NCBI GenBank assembly: GCA_026122225.1
Contig: JANEZZ010000399.1
Coordinates: 3,110,001 to 3,174,000, forward strand
Direction: 5' to 3'
DNA from: Heloderma charlesbogerti
Lineage: Eukaryota > Chordata > Lepidosauria > Squamata > Helodermatidae
Length of the DNA: 64,000 bases
Positions 34,546 to 45,773 of this stretch are shown piece by piece. The notes beneath the pieces were generated by a model. The model saw nothing but the letters and a program-made list of their open reading frames with translations. It had not been told where the DNA came from and made no database searches. Position numbers and translations under genes: made by a program. Positions within the stretch are counted from its first letter, which is position 1. The number at the start of each line of letters is the position of its first letter.

Positions 34546-36612
34546 TATTGGGGGAAATGCTTGTCAAAAACGCATGTATTGGGGGAAATCACACACCAAA
34601 ATGCATACATTAGGAGACATTTCCATCAGATGCTTTCCTCCAATTCTTTTTTAAAGTTTGCAATTTTTTCTGTGAACAGGACAGAAAGGACTTGTGGTTA
34701 AAAATATTCTACTACAGGAGAAAACTAAATGGGCAGATTTGTCTGTCCCAAGAAAGCAAATTAATTATTGCACTGTATCACGACCAGAGGTCACATGGCT
34801 GATTTTAAGTGAGAGACAGGAGCTTTCACTGTAGGATAGTCAGGCGTCCTCTTTGACAGAGGATAGTCCTCTATTTGAAAGGCTACAAGAAGACTACTTT
34901 CTATTTGAGGTGTCCTCTATATGAAGGGCTGTCCTCTTCAGTTCCAGTTTAAAGATAAAGAACCATAACAACAGTTGCCCACCAACAGTCAGCACCTCAA
35001 CAGCAGACTGAATGGGAAGTTGCACAGGCCACCTGGTCCCAGCCTTCCAAACTGTGGGGAGATGTACTGTATTTCTATTTGTTGTTGTTGTTGTATAGAT
35101 TTGCATCTATACATATCAAGTAAGATATGCAAATGTTATTCAGATTGCAATCCTGTTTTTTGGTGATCCATAAGTGGCCATCATATTCACAGACATGGAA
35201 CTACTCATGAGTAAATAAGAACCACTGTGGTATGACAGGGCCAACCCTATTCTGTGACCAGTTTGCTCTGTTCCTGTGGTCTTGCATCAGTACCTTTCCA
35301 CAGGCCACATTTGGAAAGCAGCTATAAAAGTCTGATGTGATCATATGAAGTGCTACCTCACACACACCTTTTCCTACAGGGTAGACAGCAAAATCACAGC
35401 AGCAATTGCTAAGAAATGTACCAACAACAGGACCAGCAGGAATTTCCAAAGGTCAGGGCTCATGAGATCATTCTGCAATTTGGGCCTTTAGAGAGGATAT
35501 TGTGCACAGCATAGAAGCAGCTGATTTTCAGTTCCATCATCCAATACCAAGAGATTATGTCCATTGGTCTTCTGAAATGGTCACTTGAGAGAAGTCTTAA
35601 ATCTATGCCTAATAAATCATTAATTTGAATTCTTTCACAGAAAGCTCTCATATTACATCTTATAATTGTTTAAAGCCAGTGAAGTTAGAAATGTAATAAT
35701 AAAGGCATTAAGATTTAATGGTTTTTTCCCTCATGTCCTTACTGATACCTGAGAGAATCTCTCTGAAATGCTTGAAATTGTGTGTGTGTGTGTAGCTTTA
35801 TCAGATGCATTTGTTATGCCTTCTGCTTTGCTGCATAGTTTGTTTGTTTGTTTTGTTAGAGTCCCTCATATAAATTGTATGTTTAAGCAGCATTTCTGGA
35901 TTTCTGATTTCTTTGGCAAAAACACATAGAACAGAACCTCGGCAGAGGATGAGAATGTATTTCCATCAGGAACACTTCATCACCCACAATAAGTGTTTGC
36001 TCATGAGTAGATCTGTGGATGAGGAGGCCTCCACCAGCCAGGTGATATATCTACTGCACTTGATGAATGGGTGGCAGCTGACTGAAACAGAGAGCATTTG
36101 TACAGGAGGCTTTTGTTGTACACTCATGACTGGTTGCTCACAGAAGTTTGCAGGTCCTTTACATGATGTTGTCAACTTCCAGGGCCCCTACTGCACTTTG
36201 TGATCTTTATCCCACTTTTTAAAAGACTGGAGATAACCTGATAAGGAACATTAATCTGATATATCGGCTGTGTTTAATGCTGGAGTGGCCCTATAACCAC
36301 AGCGCCATCTAGTGAATGTAAAATGAAACATATAAAACGTGCTGAGAAAGGAAGTCCCTGATTCAAAGCACATGTCTGCCAGTGTAAAAGAGCTGAGCTT
36401 AATCCCACAAAGAATCCAGAAGGAAAAGCTCTGGTAAGGAAGTGAGATTTCAGCCCTGTGTGGTGAAACCCAGATCCCCCTCCAGCCATTCAAGCAGCTG
36501 GCTACAGTCCTCCTTGTCTGCAGTGCTATTCATGAGTAAGCACCATGTTGTACTTGTTCATGAGTAGACCTACTAGCAGGGAGTCCCCACCAGCCAGCTG
36601 AACAGATGTTAC
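34546..36612. other. Unique sequence
   Basis: No exon recognised. A weak direct repeat (catgagtagatct/catgagtagacct followed by ccaccagccag) occurs at 36002-36040 and 36560-36597. A possible CTCF motif lies at 36301. Confidence 0.35.
36301..36314 (-). promoter_or_regulatory. CTCF-like motif
   Basis: On the minus strand the sequence reads CACTAGATGGCGCT, which fits the CTCF core CCASYAGRKGGCRS except for its first base. Single motif matches of this length occur by chance, so occupancy is unknown. Confidence 0.35.
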
Positions 36613-36885
36613 AGGCCCAAGACATTTTGCTATGTGAGGGAAAGGACAAGATGGTGCCCCCCTCCATTCCACATCCAGAAGCTAGCTGGACTGGCGGTTG
36701 AGTCTTACTTTAACTTTGGCAATGGGATTGTGTCCTCCACCACACCTGAGTTTAGGAGGCGCAGGACAATGCCCCAGGAAGCTCTGGAGAAATGGCTTGG
36801 GGGGCTGCCACTGCTGCCCGCCAGCTACTGCATCCTGAGGTGGTTGCCTTGCCTCGCTCTGCCTAATGGTAGAGCCAACCTTGCC
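36613..36885 (+). repeat. Interspersed repeat, homologous to 16551-16768
   Basis: It shares the ordered blocks described for the first copy, including the right end ctctgcctaatggtagagcc. The class is unknown. Confidence 0.6.
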
Positions 36886-37669
36886 ATTTTGGCACTGCAT
36901 GGAACATCCCATGGAAACAAGTCCTTCTTTACTCAGGATATCACTTTCCTTTGATGAAACCCAAAAGTAGAGCGACTTCATTTGGTCATACCATCACAAG
37001 AATTCACTCCCAGCCTCAATGTTGGCAATGCTGCTAGGATAGTAGTTCTCCATATTCTTTACACAGCACACCTAAGTGAGAGAGTGGCTGGCAGCAGCCC
37101 CTTAAACGCCATTTTATTAGCACTGGGTTTCTGGGTACCTGGAATGTGGTTCTGTTGCCGAAAATCATAACCTGCTTCCAGCCAAGACAGGACATGGGGT
37201 AAAGTATACTACACTTTAGGTGAGGGGGAGACATTACCTAGGGCTGCCATTTTTGACAGCTGCTCTGTGTTTCTTATAACATGTAGTTCTACTCGAAAGG
37301 GTTTTTGTTTTTTTTAAGTCAAGGAGGACGAGAAATAACAATTTTGCCCATGAGGTGCTTTATACAACAAGCATAATTAAATGGTGAGCCTTTTCATGGG
37401 TTGTACGGGTAGCAGCTGTGCCCTCCCCCCAATCCTCCATATAGAAAAAAATGTAAATATTTTTCTACACATAGGGCAGGTTTTCCTGTGGGAGAGGGGT
37501 CACTCACATTCAAAGTATCAGGAATTTTACCTGATATTGCCTTTTTGGAACTCTGATTATACTTGATTGATATCCCATGCGTTTGACCTTGGAAATGTCT
37601 TTGACTTCTTTCAGGAAATCCATGTTTGCCTGGTGAATTGTATTCGCCTAGCTTACCTATGGCAACCCT
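36886..37669. other. Unique sequence
   Basis: No exon or repeat recognised. Confidence 0.35.
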
Positions 37670-38168
37670 AGACAGCATAGTAAGAAGCAGAGACATCACC
37701 TTGCCGACAAAGGTCCGTCTAATCAAAGCTATGGTTTTCCCAGTAGCAACGTATGGCTGTGAGAGCTGGGCTATAAGGAAGGCTGAGCGCTGAAGAATTG
37801 ATGCCTTCGAACTGTGGTGCTGGAGAAGACTCTTACGAGTCCCCTGGACTGCAAGGAGGTCAAATCAGTCCATCCTAAAGGAAATCAACCCTGAGTGCTC
37901 ATTGGAAGGACAGATACTGAAGCTGAAGCTCAAATATTTTGGCCACCTAATGCAAAGAGAAAACTCCCTGGAAAAGACCCTGATGCTGGGAAAGATTGAA
38001 GGCAACAGGAGAAGGGGACAGCAGAGGATGAGATGGCTAGACAGCATCACTGATGCAATGAATATGAACTTGAGCACACTCCGGGAGAGAACGGAGGACA
38101 GGAAGGCCTGGCTTGCTGTGGTCCATGGGGTCACGAAGAGTCGGACACGACTTAACGAGTGAACAAGC
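37670..38168 (+). mobile_element. BovB (RTE-clade) LINE, 3' ~500 bp
   Basis: The plus strand encodes the C-terminal part of the BovB polyprotein. FPVATYGCESW lies near 37740, then residues of the 37902-38162 reading: LKLKYFGHLMQRENSLEKTL, MLGKIEGNRRRGQQRMRWLD, and VHGVTKSRTRLNE at the end. It is 5'-truncated, with in-frame stops upstream, and ends shortly after the stop codon. BovB encodes an endonuclease-RT that mobilises itself and partner SINEs; this fragment cannot. Confidence 0.92.
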
Positions 38169-38588
38169 TTAGAGGCTTACCCAGCCAGAGCATATCATCC
38201 AGGCTAGGCAGAAGTCAAGGTCCAGATCAGATGGGCCAGAGGCACATATGTAGTCAAGGTCAAACAGATGGTCAGGTTCAAAAACGAGGCAGTCTGAAGA
38301 AGAGGAAGGCAGGGCGAGGTGGCTATTTATAGCAACAAGATGCTCAGAGTGAGGAACCAAACCTGAAGCAACAGTTATAGTGGAGCAGCCATTTCTCAGA
38401 TCACATGGCCTGCCTGGGCTGATGAGCAGCCGTAATCGCCCTGGCTGGCTGGCATTGCAGTGTAGCAAAAAATGGGACCAATTACTCCTTCAGTCTGTGA
38501 GCTGCCCCAGTAGGAGTAAAGCATATTTGTCCTGGTGCCAGAGCCCCTGGTTTGTTTATGAGCCCGCCACCCACACATATCTATAACA
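38169..38588 (-). mobile_element. Possible LTR fragment
   Basis: Read on the minus strand it starts TGTTATAGATATGTG and contains a TATA-box-like CTATAAATAGCC (38323-38332 region) about 265 bases in. A pyrimidine-rich stretch follows, as in an LTR U3-R. The far end abuts the BovB tail, so a matching CA end and target duplication are not seen. Confidence 0.4.
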
Positions 38589-40649
38589 GTCAGCTGTGTC
38601 ATATCAATGGCCTTAAAGAAAAGAAGAAGAAAAAAATCAGGTCTTTTTCCAATTTACAAACAACTGGTTGCCTGGAAGCAACTTTTCCTCATCTGAGGCG
38701 AGTGACATTTTGAGCCCTAGTTCTCACTGACGTGGCAAATGTATCTGGGGCTCTGGGGTATACCACTTTAGATTGCCAGTGGGGAGGCAGGGACTTGTAT
38801 GAATGAATATTCCTCCACACAAGAAACATCAGCACAGAAAAAAAGCATGTGAGAAGGTGGCTAGGCTAGAAACCTTCCTTTTGATGTACAGTGTGTAGAG
38901 AATGTCTGGTACGGAGGAACATTCAGGCATTTGAGGCCCACCTGCAATCTGAAGTGATTCAGCCCAGATACAAGTTTTACCACCTCACTGAGAATTAGAC
39001 ATTGGTATGAGGAATGATGGAAATAAAATGGGGTAGGACTAAAGCATGAATTAGCATAAATCAGCAGGAACATACTGAAATTCATGGTGCTATGCAGATA
39101 AGGCCAGTCAAGGTGCTTGCCCTTGAACATTGGGGGGAAGAAAATAATTCTTTTCTGTTCAAGTCTTGCCCTAGAATCCCTTCTTTATATCAGTCAGGCA
39201 TTAATCTCTTTTCCCAGTCATGTTGTGTCTGTAACAATATATTATTTAATACTGGAAAAGAAACTTAGCTGGATACCCTTTAAATCTTTGCAGATGTCTT
39301 ATTTTACTACCATGGGAATTGTGCAAAGGAATAATCTAATTTACATAGAGTCACTCAGAGGTTAATTAGGATATGAAGGTAGGTTTCCAAAGAGTATGCA
39401 CAGAACAGCAGCTAAAAGCAATTCATAGCTTAATTTGTTTGTATATAGACCCACATACACAAACACATACTCAGTGAGGAAGAGAGCAAAGTTCTTGATT
39501 ATCATGGTATGGGGTTGGAGGTTTATTTCTATTTTTGCTTGTAAAAGAGACAGTCTGAAAAATAGGCATTGTTGAAGACTTTTGATTAAAGGCTTTGATT
39601 CTAAACATTCTTTCTTGGAAACAAATCTTGTTGAAATCAATGGGGCTTCTGAATAAACTCCGTTAGTATCACACTTTCATTGTGATGAGAAAAGTTTGCT
39701 CCATGTCATGGTGTGATATTTGCCAATTGACTTAACATCATTTAATAGCCTTCACGAATGCCATTTAATGAGATATGAGGCAATCCCCCTTCATTTTTCA
39801 TACCACATTTCAGTTTTCTTAGATCCGCCTGTATATCTGGTTAGTATGAAGTATAAAGACTTGCTTAGAAAATATACAGCTTTTTGGTATCTTTTAGGCA
39901 TTTTAGTATGGATTGGATATGTTTTTCTGCTAGTATTTTAATCTGCCCACAGCTTTTAGTTTTATTGTGTTGGGGAGGGGTAGATTTATTGTGATTTGCT
40001 GTTTTATCAGATTGTGATTTTATAAGCTCCTCTGAGACCTTTAGCTAAAAAGCTAAACAAACTACTGAAAACATTTACTTTTGCTTTGCTTCTGCAAAAA
40101 AAAAAAAATTAAATGGTGCTCTTGGCATCCTTGGAGCATTCTACTCTGTTCAGATGTCCAGCGGCTTGCTTTCACGTCATTGCAGATGCTTCTTGTGTTT
40201 CTTGCTTCTTAGCGCAGCTTCCCAGGTCATGCAGCATCTATGTTCCACTGTTCACCATCTTGGAAATAGGGTGGTCGCTTCCAAATTGCCAAAAAAGAAG
40301 AAATGCATCAAGGACAAAAGAGGGCACCAATCTGCATAAAATTTGCATATGCTAATTTATATATATAGATGCTAGTTCTGAAATTATTATTATAATGTAA
40401 ATAGAAATACAGTACATCTCACCATACTGTGACCGGGTGACCCATCTGCCTTGCTCAGCCCTTCAGAGAATGTCTTCAAAACAGAGGCCAGTACTCTGGC
40501 AGCTTTTCAGAGGACAGTCCTCTGTGAAAGAGGTCACATGGCCACCTCCTTGGAAATCTTTTTCACCTCACCTGTGAGTAGATTTTTAAAAACGAAGAAA
40601 CTCTTCCTCTCTTAATGGTATACAAAATCCACATCCCGAGGCAGCTGTC
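38589..40649. other. Unique AT-rich sequence
   Basis: No exon recognised. A family C repeat remnant lies near 39620-39660 ('caatggggcttctgaataa'). An A-run lies at 40097-40110. Confidence 0.35.
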
Positions 40650-40835
40650 TCATGGTAAGGCCACCTTTGTAGGCCCTAGGTTTAATATCCAGCATCTTCA
40701 GTGGAAGGATATTACATACTGGGCCTGGGAAAAGCCTCTGCCTGAGCCTTTGAAGAACTACAGCTAGTCAAGATGGAGAGTACTGGGCTAGACAGACTAT
40801 TGGCATGACTCAGGATATGGCAGCTCCTTATTTAA
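40650..40835 (+). mobile_element. tRNA-derived SINE, decayed
   Basis: Head text catggtaaggccacctttgt and 'aggccctaggtttaatatcc' are corrupted A- and B-box regions. The body 'gcctctgcctgagcctttg' and tail 'gactcaggatatggcagctc' align with the 63.53-kb copy. Confidence 0.6.
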
Positions 40836-41146
40836 AGACTGTGGAGAACATCAGGTGGTAGAAGTGGAATGTAGCACGGAGGGGACATTTTGCTGTAAAT
40901 CAAGTTAAATTGAGCTACTTTGAGCTTACTCAGCTTTTGCCACATAAATGACTCCTGTTATATCTGCAAGTTGGAGCAGCTGGTAGATGGTAGCTCTAGT
41001 TGCTAATTGTCTGGATTTTATTTATATTAGACTTATCAAACAATTACTGATCACATTTTCCAAGAATTGAATTGCATGTGTTTGTATGTGTGTATGTTTT
41101 AAAAAGCCACAAAGTTGGCAGTTAATTCACTGTTAGTTATTGAAAG

Positions 41147-41232
41147 AAAAAGCACTGTAAAGGCCGACCTTGCTGAAACACATACCCTGTTAATTGCATT
41201 TCACAATCATTCCTTGCAAGACCATCTAAATC
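41147..41232 (+). repeat. 86-bp direct repeat, left copy
   Basis: It starts aaaaagcactgtaaaggc and ends ccatctaaatc. It is identical to 45774-45859 at all but three of 86 positions. The pair brackets the DIRS/Ngaro-like region. Confidence 0.95.
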
Positions 41233-41759
41233 ACAGAGTAATAGCCCTATCCCGAAGGGCCCTCCCCAGTTGGAACCAAGCCCCTCATATGGCTTTGTAG
41301 TGGTTCCGTGGCAGGAGGATACAGTATGCTTTGTAACTTACATTTTAGAAAGGTTCTGGATTTCATTCCAGGGCTAGTGTCAGGCCACTTTTCTCTGAAT
41401 CAGAGATTTATCTACAGTAGGCACATTCAGTTAAATTTATATTTAAGGATACAGCATGCAGGTTAAGTCTGTATGTGGCCTTGTTTGTTCTTACTCTGTG
41501 AGCACCTTCAGAGCAATAGTGCTTACAGGATGCCTTGGGGGGGGGGCGAGGCAGGTTGACCTATACAGGTGCTCTCATGATGTTACACTTCATGCCCTTC
41601 AGGGAGTGGCGGAGTCCTTATTTCACCGGCATAGCTTCTGTCCTGTGCCGGCCTTTGGTGGAGGCTGTGCTGTACCACAAATGGGGTTAGGCTTCCACAC
41701 CATTAGTTAGCCCCCCCCCCTTGAGGATTTCAGTTGGGTTTTAATTTTCTGGAGATTAC

Positions 41760-41950
41760 CAGAGTTTCCTTTTCGGGGACACAAGTTCATCTTCAAGGTA
41801 GAGCTGCAGACATACTATGATGCCTCTAGTGGGCTGGGTTTCGAGTCAATTTATAGGATCATTGGGGGTGTAGTGCCACACCCAAGGGTTGGCTCTCTGA
41901 TCTCTCAAGACCCCGTTATTCGAACTTCTCTTATACGTTGCATCGCCCAA
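41760..41950 (+). pseudogene. RNase H-like remnant of the DIRS/Ngaro element
   Basis: The reading VELQTYYDASSGLGFESIYR resembles the first RNase H motif of DIRS-type elements (about ELxxFTDASGSLGFGAI), including the first catalytic Asp. The downstream part soon degenerates. RNase H removes RNA template after reverse transcription. Confidence 0.5.
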
Positions 41951-42049
41951 GCGGGCCGATTCAAGGCTTAATGTCCATTCTTAAATTCTTTGTGTGTGTA
42001 GGTCATTAAAACACTGTCCTCCCGCAATCCAAACGTTATGGATTGGGTA

Positions 42050-42740
42050 GTGGTATTTTTTATTTATTTATTTATTATTAAATTTATTAATCGCCCATCT
42101 GGCTAGTCACCCAGCCACTCTGGGCGATGTACAACACACCATAAAACAATTTAAAACAATAAAATTCTACCATAAATTTTTTTTTTTAAATACCCTAACC
42201 CACCCCAAATGCCTGCCTGAACAACCACGTTTTTAATGCACGATGGAAGCTCATTAAAGAGAGGGCATGACGGAGTTCCCTAGGGAGGGAGTTCCACAGA
42301 GTGGGGGCCACCACAGAAAAGACCCTCTCCCTCGTCCCCACCAGTCTAGTTGTCCTGGCTGATGGGACAGAGAGAAGGCCATCCGAGGCTGATCTTGTTA
42401 AGCGGCCTGTCTGGTGTTGCTGGAGGCGCTCCTTAAGATAGGCTGGGCCGGAACCATATAGGGTTTTAAAGGTCAAAACCAACACTTTGAATTTGGCCCG
42501 GAAAACAACTGGTAACCAGTGCAACTCCTTCAGCACTGGAGTGATGTGATCTCGCCGGCGGCTGCCTTTAATCAGGCGAGCCGCCGCGTTCTGTACCAGC
42601 TGCAGCTTCCGAACCGTCTTCAAGGGTAACCCCACGTAGAGTGCATTACAGTAGTCTAAACGAGAGGAGACCAGGGCATGTACTACCGATGGGAGCAGAT
42701 GGTCGGGAAGGAAGGGGCGCAGCCGCCGTATCAGATGGAA
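42050..42740 (-). mobile_element. CR1/L2-type LINE inserted in the DIRS region
   Basis: The tail with tatttatttatttatta repeats and 'ccagccactctgggcgatgt' sits at the low-coordinate end. The coding part runs to higher coordinates. This is the best-preserved LINE in the window and is younger than the DIRS-like element it interrupts. Confidence 0.85.
42195..42635 (-). pseudogene. LINE ORF2 C-terminal domain (uninterrupted 146 codons)
   Basis: The reading begins [20 protein letters not shown] and continues with [40 protein letters not shown], and a C-terminal [15 protein letters not shown]. These are the conserved C-terminal blocks of CR1/L2 polyproteins. The stop codon is in the expected place. 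The RT and endonuclease domains are missing because of 5' truncation, so the copy is inactive. Confidence 0.9.
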
Positions 42741-43030
42741 TGGAATCAGTATTGAACTGCCCCCTGCGTAATATCTGTTTTCTCACAAGGCATATAAATG
42801 TCAGGTAGAACGCCAGTGCCAACGTTTTGTCTAATACCCAGATTCCGGCACTTCCAGAGACCATGCTAAGAGGCTCTCGTTGAGTATCATGTATTTAGAC
42901 AGGGTAAGCCATGGTGCACTTCACGGCTCACAGGACAAGGACCTCCTGTACCTGGGTTGCTAGGGCACCCTGGGCTTTTCGCTCTCACATTCAGCTGCAG
43001 CAGTTGTAGCTTTCCCAGTAGTTTACAGTT

Positions 43031-43700
43031 ATGGTCTTGTGTCCATTCCTAGAGTGTGGGACTTCGTTGATCAGCATCTCTTTTCTTGTCCTTACTGTTA
43101 TTTTTCCTTTAGATCAATGGAATGGACGTGAACCTGCGTGTGTGTGCGTGCTCATGTCTGGACACAGCATGGTGTTACGGGCTGGTTGGTGGGCTTATAG
43201 GTCAGGCTGCAGATCCCAGAGCAGACTTTTCCAGTGTGCATGTGTTAGTGGTTTGATAGGTGCAGCATGCAGTGAGAGCGCCTCCTTCCCACTCCATTCC
43301 ATCAGTATGTTCCCCCCCGCAGGTTCTGGCGCTGCATCTAGGAGGGAACGACCTGTTGGTATGAAAGGCAAGGACCCAATCCTGTGTGCCTTGGCCGATT
43401 CCCAGGCCATCCAGCACAGTTGGCCAGCGATAACGACAATTGTTCCTGCCTGCTTCCTCGAATTAATCAGAGGACTGTTTGGAATTTGAGGGCCATGGAA
43501 AGAGCCCGTCGGAAAGTGAATGGGGGATGGCATTGGGTTATAGCAGAATAGCGACAGGATCATCTCTCATCTTGAAATTATTAGGACGTGGGTGGAGCCT
43601 TATAGACAGGACCTGTCGGATTTGACAACAACAAATTTTGTTGGATCGGCTAAGGGGCCTGAGAGAAGTCCATAAGCACAGGAGGGGGGAGTGTGACTAA
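43031..43700 (+). pseudogene. SGNH-hydrolase-like remnant, copy 1
   Basis: Block I with the nucleophile Ser reads GHSMVLRAGWWAYR (from 43160). The block with the oxyanion Asn reads LALHLGGNDLL (43326-43355). A later 'MERARRKVN' matches copy 2. The final DGxH block is lost to stops and frameshifts. In Ngaro-type elements the SGNH domain is thought to hydrolyse esters; its role in transposition is not settled. Confidence 0.65.
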
Positions 43701-43789
43701 GCATTAGGCATGTCACTCCCTGTGGCCACTAGGATACAGGCTTCTGTGCGCGATATGCCATCCAGGGCAGGGCCCGGACGTCACCTGCA

Positions 43790-44400
43790 ATTGCAGATTC
43801 CAGGCATCCCCTTTCCCCAGACATCCTTTATGATTCCGGAGATTACGGCCATTAATTTGCACCTCTCCTTCCGAGGCGTCATTGTTTTATGTGGCTGCCT
43901 TAATGGCTTTCTTTGGGCCCCTCAGAATCTCCAAGCTGGGCCGGGCATCCAGATGTGATGCAACTGATTGGGCCCGGAGATACTTGATGCCCAAGCACAA
44001 TATGATATTGTCCAGATTTGGCTCAGGAAACTTAAAAACTGACTGATTAGCTAAGGGCCCAAAAATGTTTCTTCTTCTCCCTATGCTGATAGCAGAGTTA
44101 TGCCTTGTCAGGGCATTAGCTGCTTTCCTGCATCTAATAGGGTGGTAGATAGCCCAGTCTTTTTCCTCAGATGGTTTCCCCCCATTTAACTATATCAATT
44201 TTGGACTGTTACTAAGCTGACACTGAGCACTCTCAGTCTAGGAAATCCGATTTAGGACACATTCTTTCAGCACTGGGGCTGCTCCTACAGCCGCGTCTTC
44301 AGGTTTTTTCACTGGATCACATGAAGGCGGTGGGCAGGTGGCACCCCAAGGCCTTCAAGACTTACATGTGGGCTTTTCCTTGATGCCAGGGAATTGCCTC
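43790..44400 (+). pseudogene. Tyrosine recombinase remnant
   Basis: From 43873 the frame reads EASLFYVAALMAFFGPLRIS, matching the AAFxxAFFGxLRxxEL box with the first catalytic Arg. It then reads through to GNLKTD and a stop at 44044, where the family has SKTDQ. Further on ELCLVRALAAFLHL matches the LCPVRALxxYL box. HSFSTGAAPTAAS follows, where the HxxR box has lost its Arg (R to Ser). After a frameshift AVGRWHPKAFKTYM resembles the end of the box with the nucleophile Tyr. The original enzyme would have integrated a circular cDNA. Confidence 0.75.
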
Positions 44401-44439
44401 TCCTTTTCTGTTACTTACTGTTCTCCTTTATCTCCTTTG

Positions 44440-45353
44440 ATTGATGGAATGGATGTGAACCCATGCGTGTGATCACAGCATGGTGTTCTGGGATGGTCAG
44501 AGGTCTTAGGTCAAGCTGTGGATCTCAGCCCAGACGGTCCCACTGTGCCCATGTTCGGGGGCTTGGCAGACGTGGCATGCGGTGAGAGTGCCCTCCCCAC
44601 TGTACTCCATCAACATGAGGTGCATGTCCCGCCGCAGGTTTTGGTGCTGCATCTAGGGGGGAATGACCTGGTTGTGTGAAGGCAAGGACCTCATCCTGCA
44701 GGCCTTGGCAAATTCCATGTTATCCGGCATTGTGAGCCGGGGATAACTATAATTTGATCTTGTGTGTTCACAAGATTGAAGTGTGGAATGTTCTGACCCG
44801 GAAGGCCATGGAAAGGGCCTGTCAGAAAGTGGATTGGGAAATAGCCGGGGGTAACTATAATTTGGTCTTGTGTGTTCACAAGATTGAAGTGCAGAATGTT
44901 CTGACCTGGAAGGCCATGGAAAGGGCCTGTCAAAGTGGATTGGGAAATAGCTGGGGGCAACTATAATTTGATCTTGTGTGTTCACAAGAATGAAGTGTAG
45001 AATGTTCTGACCCAGAAAGCCATGGAAAGGGCCTGTCAGAAAGTGGATTGGGAAATAGCCGGGGGTAACTATAATTTGGTCTTGTGTGTTCACAAGATTG
45101 AAGTGCAGAACGTTCTGACCCGGAAGGACATGGAAAGGGCCTGTCAGAAAGTGGTCAGGGAAATAGCCTTGGGGCTATACAAGCACGGTGGTGGGATCAT
45201 CACTCACCAGGAAATCATCTGGACAAGGAGGGAGCTTTACAGACAGGATGGTGAGCACCTGTCTGATGCTGGGATTGACATAATTTTGTTGGATCTACAA
45301 AGGGGCCTGTGGGAGGTTATTCAGCACAGGTGGGGGGAGTTTGACAAGCAGTA
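44440..45353 (+). pseudogene. SGNH-hydrolase-like remnant, copy 2
   Basis: Block I reads CDHSMVFWDGQR (Gly to Asp before the catalytic Ser). LVLHLGGNDLV lies at 44641-44670. The end reads ELYRQDGEHLSDAGIDIILL (from 45231), carrying the DGxH catalytic pair. Between them a 108-bp unit is repeated four times. An open stretch of 110 codons covers 45022-45354. A frameshift follows GGND. Confidence 0.7.
44741..45170 (+). repeat. Four tandem copies of a 108-bp (36-codon) unit
   Basis: Units start near 44741, 44850, 44956 and 45064. The third starts 2 bp early because of a 2-bp deletion in the second. Each encodes a stretch like HKIEVQNVLTRKAMERACQK followed by VDWEIAGGNYNLVLCV. The period is a multiple of three, so the frame would be kept. 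Confidence 0.9.
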
Positions 45354-45773
45354 GGCTTGTCACTCCTGGCAGCGGCTAGGACAGGCAAGGGGGAATGAGC
45401 TTAGGGATGGTGAACATTCAGAGGCACTGTTATGGTGACAGGTGACGCCTGAGGCCTCCCGAACGGGTTTTGCAGCTCAGCAGGGGGATAAGGGTTGCCT
45501 GGGAGACCGACTCACCTCACTCACCCAGGAGCTTGGCGGCCCAGGAGGGGGTGACAGGGGACGGTCTACTTCCCCCATGAGGGGCAGTCCGGAGGGGCGG
45601 CGATGCTGTCACGCCACCCCTCAGGCTCTGTTTCCGCCCACTGTAGTGCCAGCTAGCAACTGGCACAGTTCCTGCCCGTCCTAGGTTTTCCCCTTTGCAT
45701 ATATTTCCATAAATGTCGCCCAATTTCAATCCAAGCACTTGCGTCCGTCTCTTCATTACCGCTCTCCGCTTGC

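Larger units (their letters stand above)
41233..45773 (+). mobile_element. Degenerate DIRS/Ngaro-like (tyrosine recombinase) retrotransposon
   Basis: In plus-strand order: an RNase H remnant (about 41.76-41.95 kb), a minus-strand LINE inserted at about 42.05-42.74 kb, a first SGNH-hydrolase remnant (43.1-43.7 kb), a tyrosine recombinase remnant (43.8-44.4 kb), a second SGNH remnant with internal tandem repeats (44.44-45.35 kb), and a ~400-bp 3' end. The combination of tyrosine recombinase and SGNH hydrolase is characteristic of Ngaro-type DIRS elements (family knowledge). No reverse-transcriptase catalytic box was found. The element is dead in every ORF. The left 0.5 kb is assigned only by position. 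Confidence 0.75.

Noticed and set aside
40113..40355. Possible processed pseudogene because of a lysine-rich reading (KLPKKKKCIKDKRG)
   Set aside because: No ribosomal protein or other family could be matched, and the two overlapping frames are equally open.
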